Source of the DNA: Sinorhizobium fredii NGR234
Lineage (GTDB): Bacteria; Pseudomonadota; Alphaproteobacteria; Rhizobiales; Rhizobiaceae
DNA: 64,000 bases
NCBI RefSeq assembly: GCF_000018545.1
Contig: NC_012587.1
Span: 1,364,001-1,428,000 of the forward strand
Direction of reading: 5' to 3'
The position numbers were made by a program, and so were the translations under genes. This document shows positions 41,272 through 50,821 of this stretch, in pieces (position 1 is the first letter of the stretch; each line of letters opens with the position of its first letter). Below the pieces are notes generated by a model. The model did not search any database, was not told the DNA's origin, and was given only the letters and a program-made list of their open reading frames with translations.

Positions 41272-41604
41272 CTAGACCGAAAAGCTAGTTCCGCAGCCGC
41301 AACTGGCGACGGCATTCGGATTCTTGATCTGAAAGGACTGGCCGAGCAGATTGTCGACGAAGTCGATTTCCGAACCGCCCATATACACCAGCGAAAGGCT
41401 GTCGATCAGCACTTTGGCATTGCCCTTTTCGAGAACGAGATCGTCGTCGTTCTCCTGATCCACCAGGTCGAACTTGTAGGAGAAGCCCGAGCAGCCGCCG
41501 CCCTCGACGGAGACGCGCATCGCCGTCTTGTCGTGTTCGGTCTGAAGTATGGCGGCGATGCGCCGGGCGGCCGCATCCGAAAGGGTCACTGTTTCCTGCA
41601 TCAT
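41272..41604 (-). CDS. erpA: Iron-sulfur cluster insertion protein ErpA
   Basis: This 110-residue A-type carrier passes Fe-S clusters to apo-enzymes. The three conserved cysteines are Cys38 (GGGCSGF), Cys102 and Cys104 (CGCG) near the C-terminus. AGGAGG lies 6 bases before the first of two tandem ATG codons (41604, 41601). It is divergent from dgt over 193 bases. HesB/IscA paralogues are similar; the neighbouring dgt favours ErpA. Confidence 0.92.
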   Translation of the reverse strand: MMQETVTLSDAAARRIAAILQTEHDKTAMRVSVEGGGCSGFSYKFDLVDQENDDDLVLEKGNAKVLIDSLSLVYMGGSEIDFVDNLLGQSFQIKNPNAVASCGCGTSFSV

Positions 41605-41797
41605 GTCTGGCCTCCTGCCGGGGTCAAGAACCGGAGAGATTCGTTTGCGTCCTGGCGTTACAATTGCTGGGCTTGAGAAGCGAGCCTCGGGATCGCCCGT
41701 GATGACCGCAGCTATTCCCTCGTCGCTTTCATGCAACGCATACTATAGGTATGAAGGCTGGAATGTCCCGTCAATGGGATGGCATCACAGGTGTGAA

Positions 41798-43015
41798 ATG
41801 GCTTTCGAGAGACAGGCCCTGGGCTTCGGTTATGGTGAGCACGCAGGCTTCGCTTCCAATCCCTGGGCGTCGCGCGGCAGGCTCTATCCCGAAGCCTCCA
41901 GCCCAACGCGTTCCGACTTCCAGCGCGACCGCGACCGCATCGTCCATACGACCGCGTTCCGCCGCCTGAAGCACAAGACCCAGGTATTCATCGCCGCCGA
42001 CGGCGACCACTACCGCACCCGGCTCACGCACACGATCGAAGTCGCGCAGATCGCGCGCGCTTTGGCGCGGGCATTGAAGCTCGACGAGGATCTGGCCGAA
42101 GGGGTCGCGCTGGTGCATGACTTCGGCCACACGCCGTTCGGACACACCGGCGAGGATGCGCTGCATGAGGTGCTGAAGCCCTATGGTGGTTTCGATCACA
42201 ATGCCCAGTCGCTCCGTATCGTCACGAAGCTCGAGCGCCGCTATGCCGAATTCGACGGCCTGAATCTCACCTGGGAGAGCCTCGAAGGGTTGGTCAAGCA
42301 CAACGGGCCGCTGATGACGCCGGAAGGCGAGGGCACCCGCGGTCCGGTGCCGCAGCCGATCCTCGATTATTGCGCCCTCCACGATCTCGAGCTGGCGAGC
42401 TTCGCAAGCCTCGAAGCCCAGGTCGCGGCGATCGCCGACGATATCGCCTATAACACCCACGACATCGACGATGGATTGCGAGCCGGCTACCTGACATTCG
42501 AGATGCTGGAGGAAGTGCCGTTTCTCGCCCGGCTGATGCGCGAGGTCCATGACCGTTACCCGGGACTCGAAAGCAGCCGCTTCACGCATGAAATCATGCG
42601 CCGGCAGATCACCGCCATGGTCGAGGACGTCATTGGCGTCGCCCAGGCACGTCTGCGCCAGGTTCGACCGAAGAGCGCCAGCGACGTGCGCAACGCCGGC
42701 ACGGTCATCGCGACCTTCTCCGAAGCGATGAGCGAAACGGACCGGCAGATCAAGAACCTGCTGATGACGCGCATCTATCGCCACCCGGAGGTCATGCGCG
42801 TGCGGCAGGGGGCGGCGTCGATCGTCACCGACCTCTATCGGGCATTCATGGCCGACCCGCTGTTGATGAAGGAGCACTACTGGATCGACCAGATCGCCGG
42901 GATGGCCGAGCCGGCCCGGGCGCGCCATGTCGGAGACTATCTCGCCGGCATGACCGATACCTTCGCGATCAGCGTGCACCGGCGCTTGTTTGACCACACG
43001 CCCGATTTGCGGTAG
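41798..43015 (+). CDS. dgt: Deoxyguanosinetriphosphate triphosphohydrolase-like protein
   Basis: This 405-residue HD-domain dNTPase hydrolyses dNTPs to deoxynucleosides and triphosphate. The metal ligands are recognisable in [16 protein letters not shown] (His78) and [15 protein letters not shown] (His107, Asp108). It is the type 2 subfamily common in alphaproteobacteria. The start at 41798 gives the typical N-terminus [18 protein letters not shown]; frames reaching into the erpA promoter are rejected. Confidence 0.94.
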   Translation: MAFERQALGFGYGEHAGFASNPWASRGRLYPEASSPTRSDFQRDRDRIVHTTAFRRLKHKTQVFIAADGDHYRTRLTHTIEVAQIARALARALKLDEDLAEGVALVHDFGHTPFGHTGEDALHEVLKPYGGFDHNAQSLRIVTKLERRYAEFDGLNLTWESLEGLVKHNGPLMTPEGEGTRGPVPQPILDYCALHDLELASFASLEAQVAAIADDIAYNTHDIDDGLRAGYLTFEMLEEVPFLARLMREVHDRYPGLESSRFTHEIMRRQITAMVEDVIGVAQARLRQVRPKSASDVRNAGTVIATFSEAMSETDRQIKNLLMTRIYRHPEVMRVRQGAASIVTDLYRAFMADPLLMKEHYWIDQIAGMAEPARARHVGDYLAGMTDTFAISVHRRLFDHTPDLR

Positions 43016-43028
43016 TGACGCGCCGCGC

Positions 43029-43066
43029 GGAGGCTGCAGGTTCCCCCTGGGACCCGGCCTCCTTTT
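43029..43066 (+). terminator. Imperfect terminator after dgt
   Basis: GGAGGC (43029-43034) pairs with GCCTCC (43057-43062), with an inner GGTTCC/GGGACC pairing, followed by TTTT. It lies 14 bases after the dgt stop; the internal bulge makes it weaker than others in this window. Confidence 0.5.
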
Positions 43067-43115
43067 ATAGTTTTGCGCCATTTTCCAGTTGGACTGGAAA
43101 CAGCGGATGGATCAG

Positions 43116-44876
43116 ATGAACCTCTTCACAGACTTCGAATCAAGAATTAAGAACATTCTGGAATCACTTGATATCGTTCGTGAAAAGCGATCAGACGTTG
43201 ACTTCGGTCGAGTCAGCATAGAGCCGCCGCGTGATCCGAGCCACGGTGATGTCGCGACCAACGCGGCGATGGTTCTCGCAAAGTCACTGGGCACGAACCC
43301 GCGCGCCCTTGCGGATCTCATCGTCGACAAGTTGCGCCAGGATCCTGAGGTGGCGGAGGTTTCGGTTGCCGGGCCGGGCTTCATCAATGTCCGGTTGTCG
43401 GTTTCCTACTGGCAGAAGCTGCTTTCGGCGATGGTGAGCGCGGGAACCGACTTCGGGCGCAGCACCGTCGGCGCCGGTCGGAAGGTGAATGTCGAATATG
43501 TTTCGGCGAACCCGACGGGGCCGATGCATGTCGGTCATTGCCGTGGCGCCGTCGTCGGCGACGCGCTCGCCAACCTCCTCGCCTTCGCCGGCTATGACGT
43601 CGCCAAGGAATACTACATCAACGACGCCGGCTCCCAGATCGACGTGCTCGCCCGTTCCGCATTCCTGCGCTACCGGCAGGCGCTCGGCGAGGAAATCGGC
43701 GAGATCCCGGCCGGGCTCTATCCCGGCGACTACCTCGTGCCGGTCGGCGAGGCGCTTGCCGACGAGTTCGGCACGAGCCTCAGGATCATGCCGGAAGACA
43801 AATGGATGCCGCTCGTCAAGGAACGCGTGATCGACGCGATGATGGCGATGATCCGCGAAGATCTGGCAGCGCTGAACGTCAACCACGACGTGTTCTTTTC
43901 CGAACGGACGCTGCACGACAACGGTGCGGCGCGGATCCGCACGGCCATAAACGACCTGACCTTCAAGGGGCACGTCTACATCGGCACGCTGCCGCCGCCG
44001 AAGGGCCAACTGCCGGAGGATTGGGAGGACCGCGAGCAGACGCTCTTCCGCTCGACCGAGGTGGGCGACGACATCGACCGGCCGCTCATCAAGTCCGACG
44101 GCAGCTATACTTACTTCGCCGCCGACGTTGCCTATTTCAAGGACAAGTTCGACCGTGGCTTCCAGGAGATGATCTACGTCCTCGGCGCCGATCACGGCGG
44201 CTATGTCAAGCGCCTGGAGGCGCTGGCGCGGGCAATATCCGAAGGGACGGCGAAGCTGACGGTGCTGCTGTGCCAGCTCGTCAAGCTCTACCGGAACGGC
44301 GAGCCGGTGAAGATGTCGAAGCGTTCGGGCGACTTCGTGACGCTGCGCGACGTGGTCGACGAAGTCGGTCGCGATCCGGTCCGGTTCATGATGCTCTACC
44401 GGAAGAATTCCGAGCCTCTCGACTTCGACTTTGCCAAGGTGACGGAACAGTCGAAGGACAATCCGGTCTTCTACGTGCAGTACGCGCATGCGCGCTGCTG
44501 CTCGGTGTTCCGCCAGGCGAAGGAAGCTTTTCCCGATCTTGATTTGTCTTCGGTCGATCTTGCCGGCGCAGTCATCGGGGCAATCGTTGATCCTGCCGAG
44601 CTGCAGCTCGTCGCCAAGCTCGCAGAATATCCTCGCGTCGTCGAAGCCGCAGCACTCTCGCAGGAGCCTCACCGAATCGCTTTTTACCTGTATGATCTTG
44701 CTGCAGCCTTCCACGCACTCTGGAACAAGGGTAAGGAAAATCCGGAATTACGTTTTGTTAACGATAAGAACAGAGAATTAAGCATTGCCAGACTCGGGCT
44801 GGTGCATGCTGTCGCCTCGGTATTGAAGTCGGGTCTGTCCGTTACGGGCACATCGGCGCCGGAAGAGATGCGGTAA
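43116..44876 (+). CDS. argS: Arginine--tRNA ligase
   Basis: This 586-residue class Ia synthetase charges tRNA-Arg. The HIGH variant HVGH is at residues 138-141 ([15 protein letters not shown]) and the KMSKS variant KMSKRSG starts near residue 399. The N-terminal Add1 tRNA-binding domain and C-terminal DALR anticodon domain ([15 protein letters not shown]) are present. I start at 43116 (MNLFTDFE); ATG at 43107 is possible. It is followed by the SPOR gene after 61 bases. Confidence 0.97.
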   Translation: MNLFTDFESRIKNILESLDIVREKRSDVDFGRVSIEPPRDPSHGDVATNAAMVLAKSLGTNPRALADLIVDKLRQDPEVAEVSVAGPGFINVRLSVSYWQKLLSAMVSAGTDFGRSTVGAGRKVNVEYVSANPTGPMHVGHCRGAVVGDALANLLAFAGYDVAKEYYINDAGSQIDVLARSAFLRYRQALGEEIGEIPAGLYPGDYLVPVGEALADEFGTSLRIMPEDKWMPLVKERVIDAMMAMIREDLAALNVNHDVFFSERTLHDNGAARIRTAINDLTFKGHVYIGTLPPPKGQLPEDWEDREQTLFRSTEVGDDIDRPLIKSDGSYTYFAADVAYFKDKFDRGFQEMIYVLGADHGGYVKRLEALARAISEGTAKLTVLLCQLVKLYRNGEPVKMSKRSGDFVTLRDVVDEVGRDPVRFMMLYRKNSEPLDFDFAKVTEQSKDNPVFYVQYAHARCCSVFRQAKEAFPDLDLSSVDLAGAVIGAIVDPAELQLVAKLAEYPRVVEAAALSQEPHRIAFYLYDLAAAFHALWNKGKENPELRFVNDKNRELSIARLGLVHAVASVLKSGLSVTGTSAPEEMR

Positions 44877-44937
44877 GTAGTGTCACCATTTCCCCACAAT
44901 GCGCTGGCATTCAACGCAGCAGTTGTGAGTGGAAACT

Positions 44938-47856
44938 ATGGCAGACAAACAATTCGCACGAAGCGGGCCGGCAGAATTCGATAAATTGGCCGATGACGAT
45001 CCGTTGAGCGAACTTGCCCGCATTGTCGGTTACGATGCTCGGCCAGCAGTTCAGCAGCTGCAGGAGTTGCAGCGCCACCAGGAGGCGATCCGGCGCGATC
45101 CCACCTTTGATCTCGAAGACGAGCTGCTGCGCGCGTTTGACAGCTATGACGCGCCGCGGGCGACGCCGGTCCACCCGGACAGCGGACTCGTCGAGCACCC
45201 GGTCGCCGACGCGGCTGCTGGCTCACCTGCCGAGCCCGTGCTGGAAATCCAGGAGCCTGCAGTTGCAGAGCCTTTTGTGCCGGACGCAGAGATCGCCGAA
45301 GATGCGCCCCATGAGCCGGTAGCCTTTTCTCCGGCTTCCGATGACGATCAGGTCCCGGCCGATCACGAGCCTGCTGCGGTGCAGGAGGTCGATTCCACCG
45401 TTGATCTGGAGCGTGAACTCGAACTGTCGCTCGGCTATGAAGATTTGTCGGCGGAACCGGCGCAACGCGACGATGTGGTGCAATCGGATCTGCAGTCCGA
45501 GACGGCGGAGCTGCCGGCTTTCGAAGACTGGCAGGAGCCGCTTGCCTCCAGGCTCGCTGCCGCCGGCAAGGCTGCCGAGCGCGCGGAGATCGCGGAACCG
45601 GTTTACCTGGATATGGCCGAACCCGACCTGCCGCAGGAGGCGTCCGTCACCGAGGCGATTGCTGCGCATGTGTCGCCGACCATGCCGTCCGAGCCGGCTG
45701 CCTCCGATCACGTCGATCGGCTGCTCGCCGACGTGGAGCGGTTTCCGGTAATCCCGGTCGCCGCTGCTGCAGGCTTGGCGGCCACGGCCGCCTCGGCGCA
45801 GGCGGCGCCCGCCGCTTCCGCTCCTGTCGCAAAGAAGAACACCTATCCTTTCACGCCGATGTTCAGCCGCGCGACGCCGGTCGCGTCGACCGCCGGTGCG
45901 TCCCAGCAGCGAGCCTTCGCTACCCCTCTGCCGGCTCCGACCGCCGTGCAGGCACCGGTCGCCCCGGTCGCCCCGCCGGAGGTGCTCGCCGAACCGGCCC
46001 TTGAGATCGCACAAAACAAGCTTCCGCAGGGTGAGACCGAGCCGAGCTTCGATCTCGACGATTTCGAGCTTGAACTCGCCGACATCGCGCTGGAGATGAA
46101 TGTATCTGAGGACGATAACGCGGCGGCGGATGTGCCGCCGGTGGTAGGGCATCCCGCTCTGGTGGAGCCGGAGGCTCAGCCATTCCTGCAGGCACTTGCC
46201 CCGGTGAGTGAGCCGGAGCCGCGTCGCGAACCGGCGGCGGCGCCCACGGTTGCCCCAGCGCCCACGGTTGCTCCGGCGCCCGCGATCTCCGGGACCGAGG
46301 AGGCATCAGCCGAAAGTCCGCTGCCTTTCGACCCCGCCATGATCGGCGAGATGGAGAGCGGCGTCGCGCCGATCGCCGATCTCGATGTCCCGCAGTTGCC
46401 GTCGCTGGAGGCCGAGGAGAAGCCGGCCTCCTATCCGGGCGATTTCGACCTGGATATCGACGCGGAAATGGCGCAGCTCTTCAGTACGCCGGCCCCGGTC
46501 GCCAAGAGCGCAGTACGTGCCGGCCAGCCCGATCTTGCTCCCGCGGCGCGCGCCGGTTCAGCGGGCGCCGCTCCGCTCGCCTCGCTCGACGACTTCGCAG
46601 AATTCGAGAAGGCGATGGAAGAGGACTTCCAGCGTTCGATGTCGGAGCGCCGAAGCGCGGCGCAAGACGTCGAGCGACCGGCGGCAGTGCGGGCAGAGAC
46701 CGACGACTTTGCCGAGCAGGGCTATGGCCGCCGCTCGCAGCGGACGATGCTGTTGGCCGCAAGTGTTGCCGGTGTCATCATCCTCGGCGGCGCCGCCGTC
46801 TACGCCTGGATGGGTGGCAGCAGCGCAGTCCTGTCCGGCGACGGCCCCAGGATCATCCTCGCCGACAAGGATCCGGTCAAGGTCGTTCCCGAACAGAAGG
46901 GCGGCAAGTTGGTGCCGAACCAGAACAAAGCCGTCTACGATCGCGTCGCGGGCGATCAGAGCAACGCGCCGCGTCAGGAGGCCCTCGTCTCCTCGACGGA
47001 AGAGCCGATGGACGTGGTCCAGAAAACGCTGACACCCGAAACCCTGCCGCTTGAAGGCAGTGACAACGGGGATGCTTTGCCAGGCGTATCTCCTCCGGCA
47101 GAGGACGAAGTCGCGCGTCTGACGCCAGATGCGTCTGCGGATGATGTCGCTGCCGAGGAGGAAAGTGCCCCGGCTGTTGCGCCGCGCAAGGTTCGGACCA
47201 TGATCGTCAAGCCGGATGGCACGCTCGTCCCTCGTGACGAGTCGGCGGCTGAAGCGAGCAACTCGGTTGCTGATGCGAACCAGCCGATCCCCGCCAATGC
47301 TTCGGCGGAAGCCGGCGCTGCCGGCTCCCAGGGCAAGGCCGCTGCCGCCGTTGCTGCAGGCGAGCTGCGCGTCGCCGAACAGCCGGCTCCTGCCGAGAGG
47401 GTCGCGCTCGCTGCTCCCAGCGAGCCGACCCAAAACGATGTTGCTCCCGTCCGCAGCGTCAAGACGACGGCCGTTGGCGGCGAACCGGTCCCGCAGGCGC
47501 GCCCTGCGGCCCAAAAGCCGGCGGCACCGAGTGCGGCGCCTGAAGGTCAGGTTGCAACGGAAACGGCCGCAGCGCAGCCCTCAGCGCCGCTCGCGACCGC
47601 ATCCGTTCCGGCCGGCAGCTACGTTGTCCAGATTGCCTCCCTGCCTTCCGAGGCCGAGGCGCAGAAGAGCTACAACAGCCTCTCGGCCAAGTTTGCGAAC
47701 GTCATCGGCGGTCGCGGCGTGGATATCCGCAAGGCGGAGATTGCCGGCAAGGGTACCTATTACCGGGTGAGGATACCGGCCGGCTCGCGGGATGAAGCGA
47801 ACGCGCTTTGCTCGCGCTACAAGAGCGCCGGCGGCAGCTGCCTCGTGACGAAGTAG
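44938..47856 (+). CDS. SPOR domain-containing membrane protein
   Basis: This 972-residue protein has a very long acidic, Ala/Pro/Glu-rich cytoplasmic N-terminal region (about 600 residues), one TM helix (TMLLAASVAGVIILGGAAVY, about 602-624), an Ala/Pro-rich periplasmic linker and a C-terminal SPOR domain (from about residue 895, GSYVVQIASLPSEAEAQKSY to the end). SPOR domains bind denuded septal peptidoglycan, so a division role is inferred. A short tandem repeat (TVAPAPTVAPAP) lies near residue 436-447. It sits between argS and nagZ. Confidence 0.88.
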   Translation: MADKQFARSGPAEFDKLADDDPLSELARIVGYDARPAVQQLQELQRHQEAIRRDPTFDLEDELLRAFDSYDAPRATPVHPDSGLVEHPVADAAAGSPAEPVLEIQEPAVAEPFVPDAEIAEDAPHEPVAFSPASDDDQVPADHEPAAVQEVDSTVDLERELELSLGYEDLSAEPAQRDDVVQSDLQSETAELPAFEDWQEPLASRLAAAGKAAERAEIAEPVYLDMAEPDLPQEASVTEAIAAHVSPTMPSEPAASDHVDRLLADVERFPVIPVAAAAGLAATAASAQAAPAASAPVAKKNTYPFTPMFSRATPVASTAGASQQRAFATPLPAPTAVQAPVAPVAPPEVLAEPALEIAQNKLPQGETEPSFDLDDFELELADIALEMNVSEDDNAAADVPPVVGHPALVEPEAQPFLQALAPVSEPEPRREPAAAPTVAPAPTVAPAPAISGTEEASAESPLPFDPAMIGEMESGVAPIADLDVPQLPSLEAEEKPASYPGDFDLDIDAEMAQLFSTPAPVAKSAVRAGQPDLAPAARAGSAGAAPLASLDDFAEFEKAMEEDFQRSMSERRSAAQDVERPAAVRAETDDFAEQGYGRRSQRTMLLAASVAGVIILGGAAVYAWMGGSSAVLSGDGPRIILADKDPVKVVPEQKGGKLVPNQNKAVYDRVAGDQSNAPRQEALVSSTEEPMDVVQKTLTPETLPLEGSDNGDALPGVSPPAEDEVARLTPDASADDVAAEEESAPAVAPRKVRTMIVKPDGTLVPRDESAAEASNSVADANQPIPANASAEAGAAGSQGKAAAAVAAGELRVAEQPAPAERVALAAPSEPTQNDVAPVRSVKTTAVGGEPVPQARPAAQKPAAPSAAPEGQVATETAAAQPSAPLATASVPAGSYVVQIASLPSEAEAQKSYNSLSAKFANVIGGRGVDIRKAEIAGKGTYYRVRIPAGSRDEANALCSRYKSAGGSCLVTK

Positions 47857-48002
47857 TTAGGGCAGGCCAGGTTTAACAAACGAAGCGGGTGCGGCAGGAT
47901 TGTCGCGCCCGTTTCTTTTCACCAGGCGTTTGCCTGTGCATGGAGCGGCCGGGCGCCGGTTTGCGGCTTCGCGGTTCGGCCGCGGAACACTATGATCCAC
48001 GT

Positions 48003-49019
48003 ATGAGCGAATCAAAGGCATTCATCTCGGGCTGCAAAGGCCTTTCCCTGACGGCGGAGGAGCGCAGCTTCTTCGCCGGCGAACGCCCCTGGGGCTTCAT
48101 TCTCTTCGGCCGCAACATCGGTGAGAAAGAACAGATCTGTGATCTCGTCGCGGCCCTGCGCGACAGCGTCGATAATCCGAAAGCGCCGATCCTGATCGAT
48201 CAGGAGGGCGGCCGCGTCCAGCGCATTCGCCCGCCGCTCGCGCAACAATATCCGAGCGGTGCGGCGATCGGCGAGATTTACCGTCGCGACGTTGAGATGG
48301 GGCTGCGTGCCGCATGGCTGCTTGGGCGCCTCCACGCGTTCGATCTCATGCGCTTCGGCATCACGGTGGATTGCCTGCCGGTGCTCGACGTGCCGGTCCC
48401 CGGCAGCCATGACGTCATCGGCAACCGGGCCTATGGACACGATCCGGCGACCGTGACGGCGATCGGCCGTGCGGTCGGCGAGGGCCTGAAAGCGGGCGGC
48501 ATGCTGCCGGTGATGAAGCACATGCCGGGTCACGGCCGCACTTTCGTCGATTCGCATCACAACTTGCCGGTGGTCGACGCATCGCTGGAAGAGCTGAAGC
48601 GCGTCGACTTCCAGCCTTTTGCCGCCATGAAGGACGAGGCGATGGCCATGTCGGCCCACATGGTCTTCACGGCGATCGATCCGGACAATCCGGCGACGAC
48701 ATCTGCAAGGCTCGTGCGGGAGATCGTCCGCGACTATATCGGCTTTGACGGCTTGCTGATGTCCGACGATGTTTCCATGAACGCACTTGCAGGAGATATG
48801 ACCACCCGCGCCCGTGCGATTATCGGGGCAGGGCTTGATCTCGTCTTGCATTGTCACGGGATTATGGAAGAAATGAAGGCCGTCGCCGATGTCGTGCCGG
48901 TTCTTTCGCGCGATCGGTTGCGCAGGGCGAAAGCGGCCGAGGCGGCCTTCCGGCAGCCGGATGGTTCGGATGAAGACACAATGCGAGCGGAGTTCAATGC
49001 GATGTTCGCGCTCGCCTAG
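48003..49019 (+). CDS. nagZ: Beta-N-acetylhexosaminidase NagZ
   Basis: This 338-residue GH3 enzyme removes N-acetylglucosamine from anhydro-muropeptides in peptidoglycan recycling. It is cytoplasmic (no signal peptide). The family signature KHMPGHGRTFVDSHHNLP, with catalytic His in the loop, starts near residue 171, and LIDQEGGRVQRIRPP and GLLMSDDVSMNAL (nucleophile Asp) are intact. The ATG at 48003 is preceded by 146 bases without a gene. It may be co-transcribed with the SPOR gene and scpAB. Confidence 0.95.
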   Translation: MSESKAFISGCKGLSLTAEERSFFAGERPWGFILFGRNIGEKEQICDLVAALRDSVDNPKAPILIDQEGGRVQRIRPPLAQQYPSGAAIGEIYRRDVEMGLRAAWLLGRLHAFDLMRFGITVDCLPVLDVPVPGSHDVIGNRAYGHDPATVTAIGRAVGEGLKAGGMLPVMKHMPGHGRTFVDSHHNLPVVDASLEELKRVDFQPFAAMKDEAMAMSAHMVFTAIDPDNPATTSARLVREIVRDYIGFDGLLMSDDVSMNALAGDMTTRARAIIGAGLDLVLHCHGIMEEMKAVADVVPVLSRDRLRRAKAAEAAFRQPDGSDEDTMRAEFNAMFALA

Positions 49020-49025
49020 GGCATC

Positions 49026-49054
49026 CCGCTTTCAGATAAGATTACTGAAAGCGG
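49026..49054. repeat. Inverted repeat downstream of nagZ
   Basis: CCGCTTTCAG (49026-49035) and CTGAAAGCGG (49045-49054) form a perfect 10-base inverted repeat with a 9-base loop. There is no T-run. It resembles short intergenic repeats with a GTGCTCTAGA-type end (present at 49060-49070) that I associate with rhizobial genomes; it could also act as a weak terminator. Confidence 0.5.
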
Positions 49055-49155
49055 AAAAGGTGCTCTAGATGCAAACTGCTGGAACGTCCTAAGCGCATTC
49101 ATATGAACGCGCGGCGCTCTGAGGAAGAAGGCGGCGCCGGCCGCGTTACGGGGGC

Positions 49156-50028
49156 ATGGTAGCGATGGGTTCTGACGAAAGGCAGGGACAGCCTGTGGCA
49201 AAGGCGCCGATGGAGCCTTTGTGGCAGGATGAATCCGCCGGTCGCGGCCTGCACGAGGAAGAGCTCGTCGTCGACATCGGCGGCTTCGAGGGTCCGCTCG
49301 ATCTGCTCCTCCATCTCGCCCGCAGCCAGCGAGTCGATCTTTCGCGCATCTCGGTTCTCGCGCTTGCCGAGCAATACATCGCCTTCATCGAACGCGCTCG
49401 CTCCATCCGCATAGAACTCGCCGCCGATTACCTCGTCATGGCGGCGTGGCTTGCCTATCTGAAATCGCGCCTGCTGATCCCCCAGCCGTCGAAGGACGAG
49501 GGCCCCTCAGGCGATGAGATGGCTTCCGCCCTCGCATTCCGGCTAAAGCGCCTCGAGGCGATGCGCGACGCCGCGACGCGGCTGGTCAACCGCAGCAGGC
49601 TGGGTCGCGACGTCTTCGCGCGTGGCGCACCGGAGCATCTCGTATCGGAGAGAAAGTCCGACTACGACGCTTCGCTTTACGACCTGCTGACGGCCTACGC
49701 CACGCTCCGGCAGCGCCAGGCGATAACTCAGGTGACGATCGAGAAGCGCCACGTCTGGTCGCTTTCGGACGCGCGCCTGATCCTGGCGAGAATGGTCGGG
49801 AGCCTCGACGACTGGACGGCGCTCGACCATTTCCTCATCCGCTACATGACGAGCCCCAAGGAGCGCGCAACCGCCCTCGCGAGTTCGTTTGCCGCGTCGC
49901 TCGAACTGGTGCGGGAGGGGAGGCTGGAAATCCGCCAGGAAAGCGCTTTCGCGCCGATCTACTTGCGGCGCGGACCGAAACCGATCGATGCCGCGAGCTT
50001 GGCGGAAATGGAGGCGGCGCGTGGCTGA
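49156..50028 (+). CDS. scpA: Segregation and condensation protein A
   Basis: This 290-residue kleisin bridges SMC heads in the SMC-ScpAB condensin. The N-terminal SMC-neck-binding region VVDIGGFEGPLDLLLHLARS is diagnostic, and LAADYLVMAAWLAYLKSRLLIP follows. The first ATG (49156) is used; 49165 is possible. Its end overlaps scpB by 8 bases. Confidence 0.94.
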   Translation: MVAMGSDERQGQPVAKAPMEPLWQDESAGRGLHEEELVVDIGGFEGPLDLLLHLARSQRVDLSRISVLALAEQYIAFIERARSIRIELAADYLVMAAWLAYLKSRLLIPQPSKDEGPSGDEMASALAFRLKRLEAMRDAATRLVNRSRLGRDVFARGAPEHLVSERKSDYDASLYDLLTAYATLRQRQAITQVTIEKRHVWSLSDARLILARMVGSLDDWTALDHFLIRYMTSPKERATALASSFAASLELVREGRLEIRQESAFAPIYLRRGPKPIDAASLAEMEAARG

Positions 50029-50749
50029 GGCGCAAAAATACCTGCCCGGGATACCCGTCGATGAGGACGAGTTCGAGGAGGTTCTCATCGATCGGCGGCT
50101 CGAGGAGGAGGCGGAGCGGATTGCCGAAGCACTGGTCTTCGCATCGGCGCAGCCGATCTCAGAGGCCTATATCGCCAGCCGGATTCCGCGTGGGATCGAT
50201 GTCGGAAGGGTCATGTCGCGGCTGAAAGCTTCCTATGCGAGCCGCGGCGTCAATCTCGTGCAGGTCGCCGACCATTGGGCGTTCCGTACCGCGGCCGATC
50301 TTTCCTTCGTGGTTGAAACGGATGAGCAGGAAGTCAAGAAGCTCTCCCGCGCCGCTCTCGAAGTGCTGGCGATCATTGCCTATCACCAGCCGGTCACCCG
50401 AGCGGAGATTGAGGATATTCGCGGCGTACAGACTTCAAAGGGTACGCTCGATGTTCTGATGGAGGCGGGTTGGGTGCGTTTTCGCGGCCGCAGGCGCACG
50501 CCGGGGCGGCCGGTGACTTTCGGCACGACGCGGGATTTCCTCGACCATTTCGGGCTGGAGGAAATCCGCGATCTTCCCGGCATCGAGGAATTGAAAGGTG
50601 CCGGTCTGCTGTCCGGCCGCGTTCCCTCCAACCTGCATATCCCGGTGCCCGCCGGCGAGGACGAGCTTTCCGACAACGAGGATCCCATCACCCAGATGGA
50701 CCTCGAGGAACTGGGCCTCTTGACTCCGAAGCCTGAAGGAGACGATTAA
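50021..50749 (+). CDS. scpB: Segregation and condensation protein B
   Basis: This 242-residue double winged-helix partner of ScpA shows RIAEALVFASAQPISEAYI, LSRAALEVLAIIAYHQPVTR and IEDIRGVQTSKGTLDVLMEA, all characteristic. It starts with GTG at 50021 within scpA, so the stoichiometry is likely coupled. The C-terminus is acidic. Confidence 0.94.
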   Translation: MAEAQKYLPGIPVDEDEFEEVLIDRRLEEEAERIAEALVFASAQPISEAYIASRIPRGIDVGRVMSRLKASYASRGVNLVQVADHWAFRTAADLSFVVETDEQEVKKLSRAALEVLAIIAYHQPVTRAEIEDIRGVQTSKGTLDVLMEAGWVRFRGRRRTPGRPVTFGTTRDFLDHFGLEEIRDLPGIEELKGAGLLSGRVPSNLHIPVPAGEDELSDNEDPITQMDLEELGLLTPKPEGDD

Positions 50750-50821
50750 AAATCCTGAGTGGGCGTATCGGCTTTAAAGCCGCTATGCCCGCCGAAAGCC
50801 TTCGGTTCAAGGAATGCAGAT

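Noticed and set aside
46230..46290. Short tandem repeat in the SPOR gene as a separate repeat element
   Set aside because: It is an in-frame Ala/Pro/Val coding repeat of two units within a low-complexity region, so it is mentioned with the gene only.
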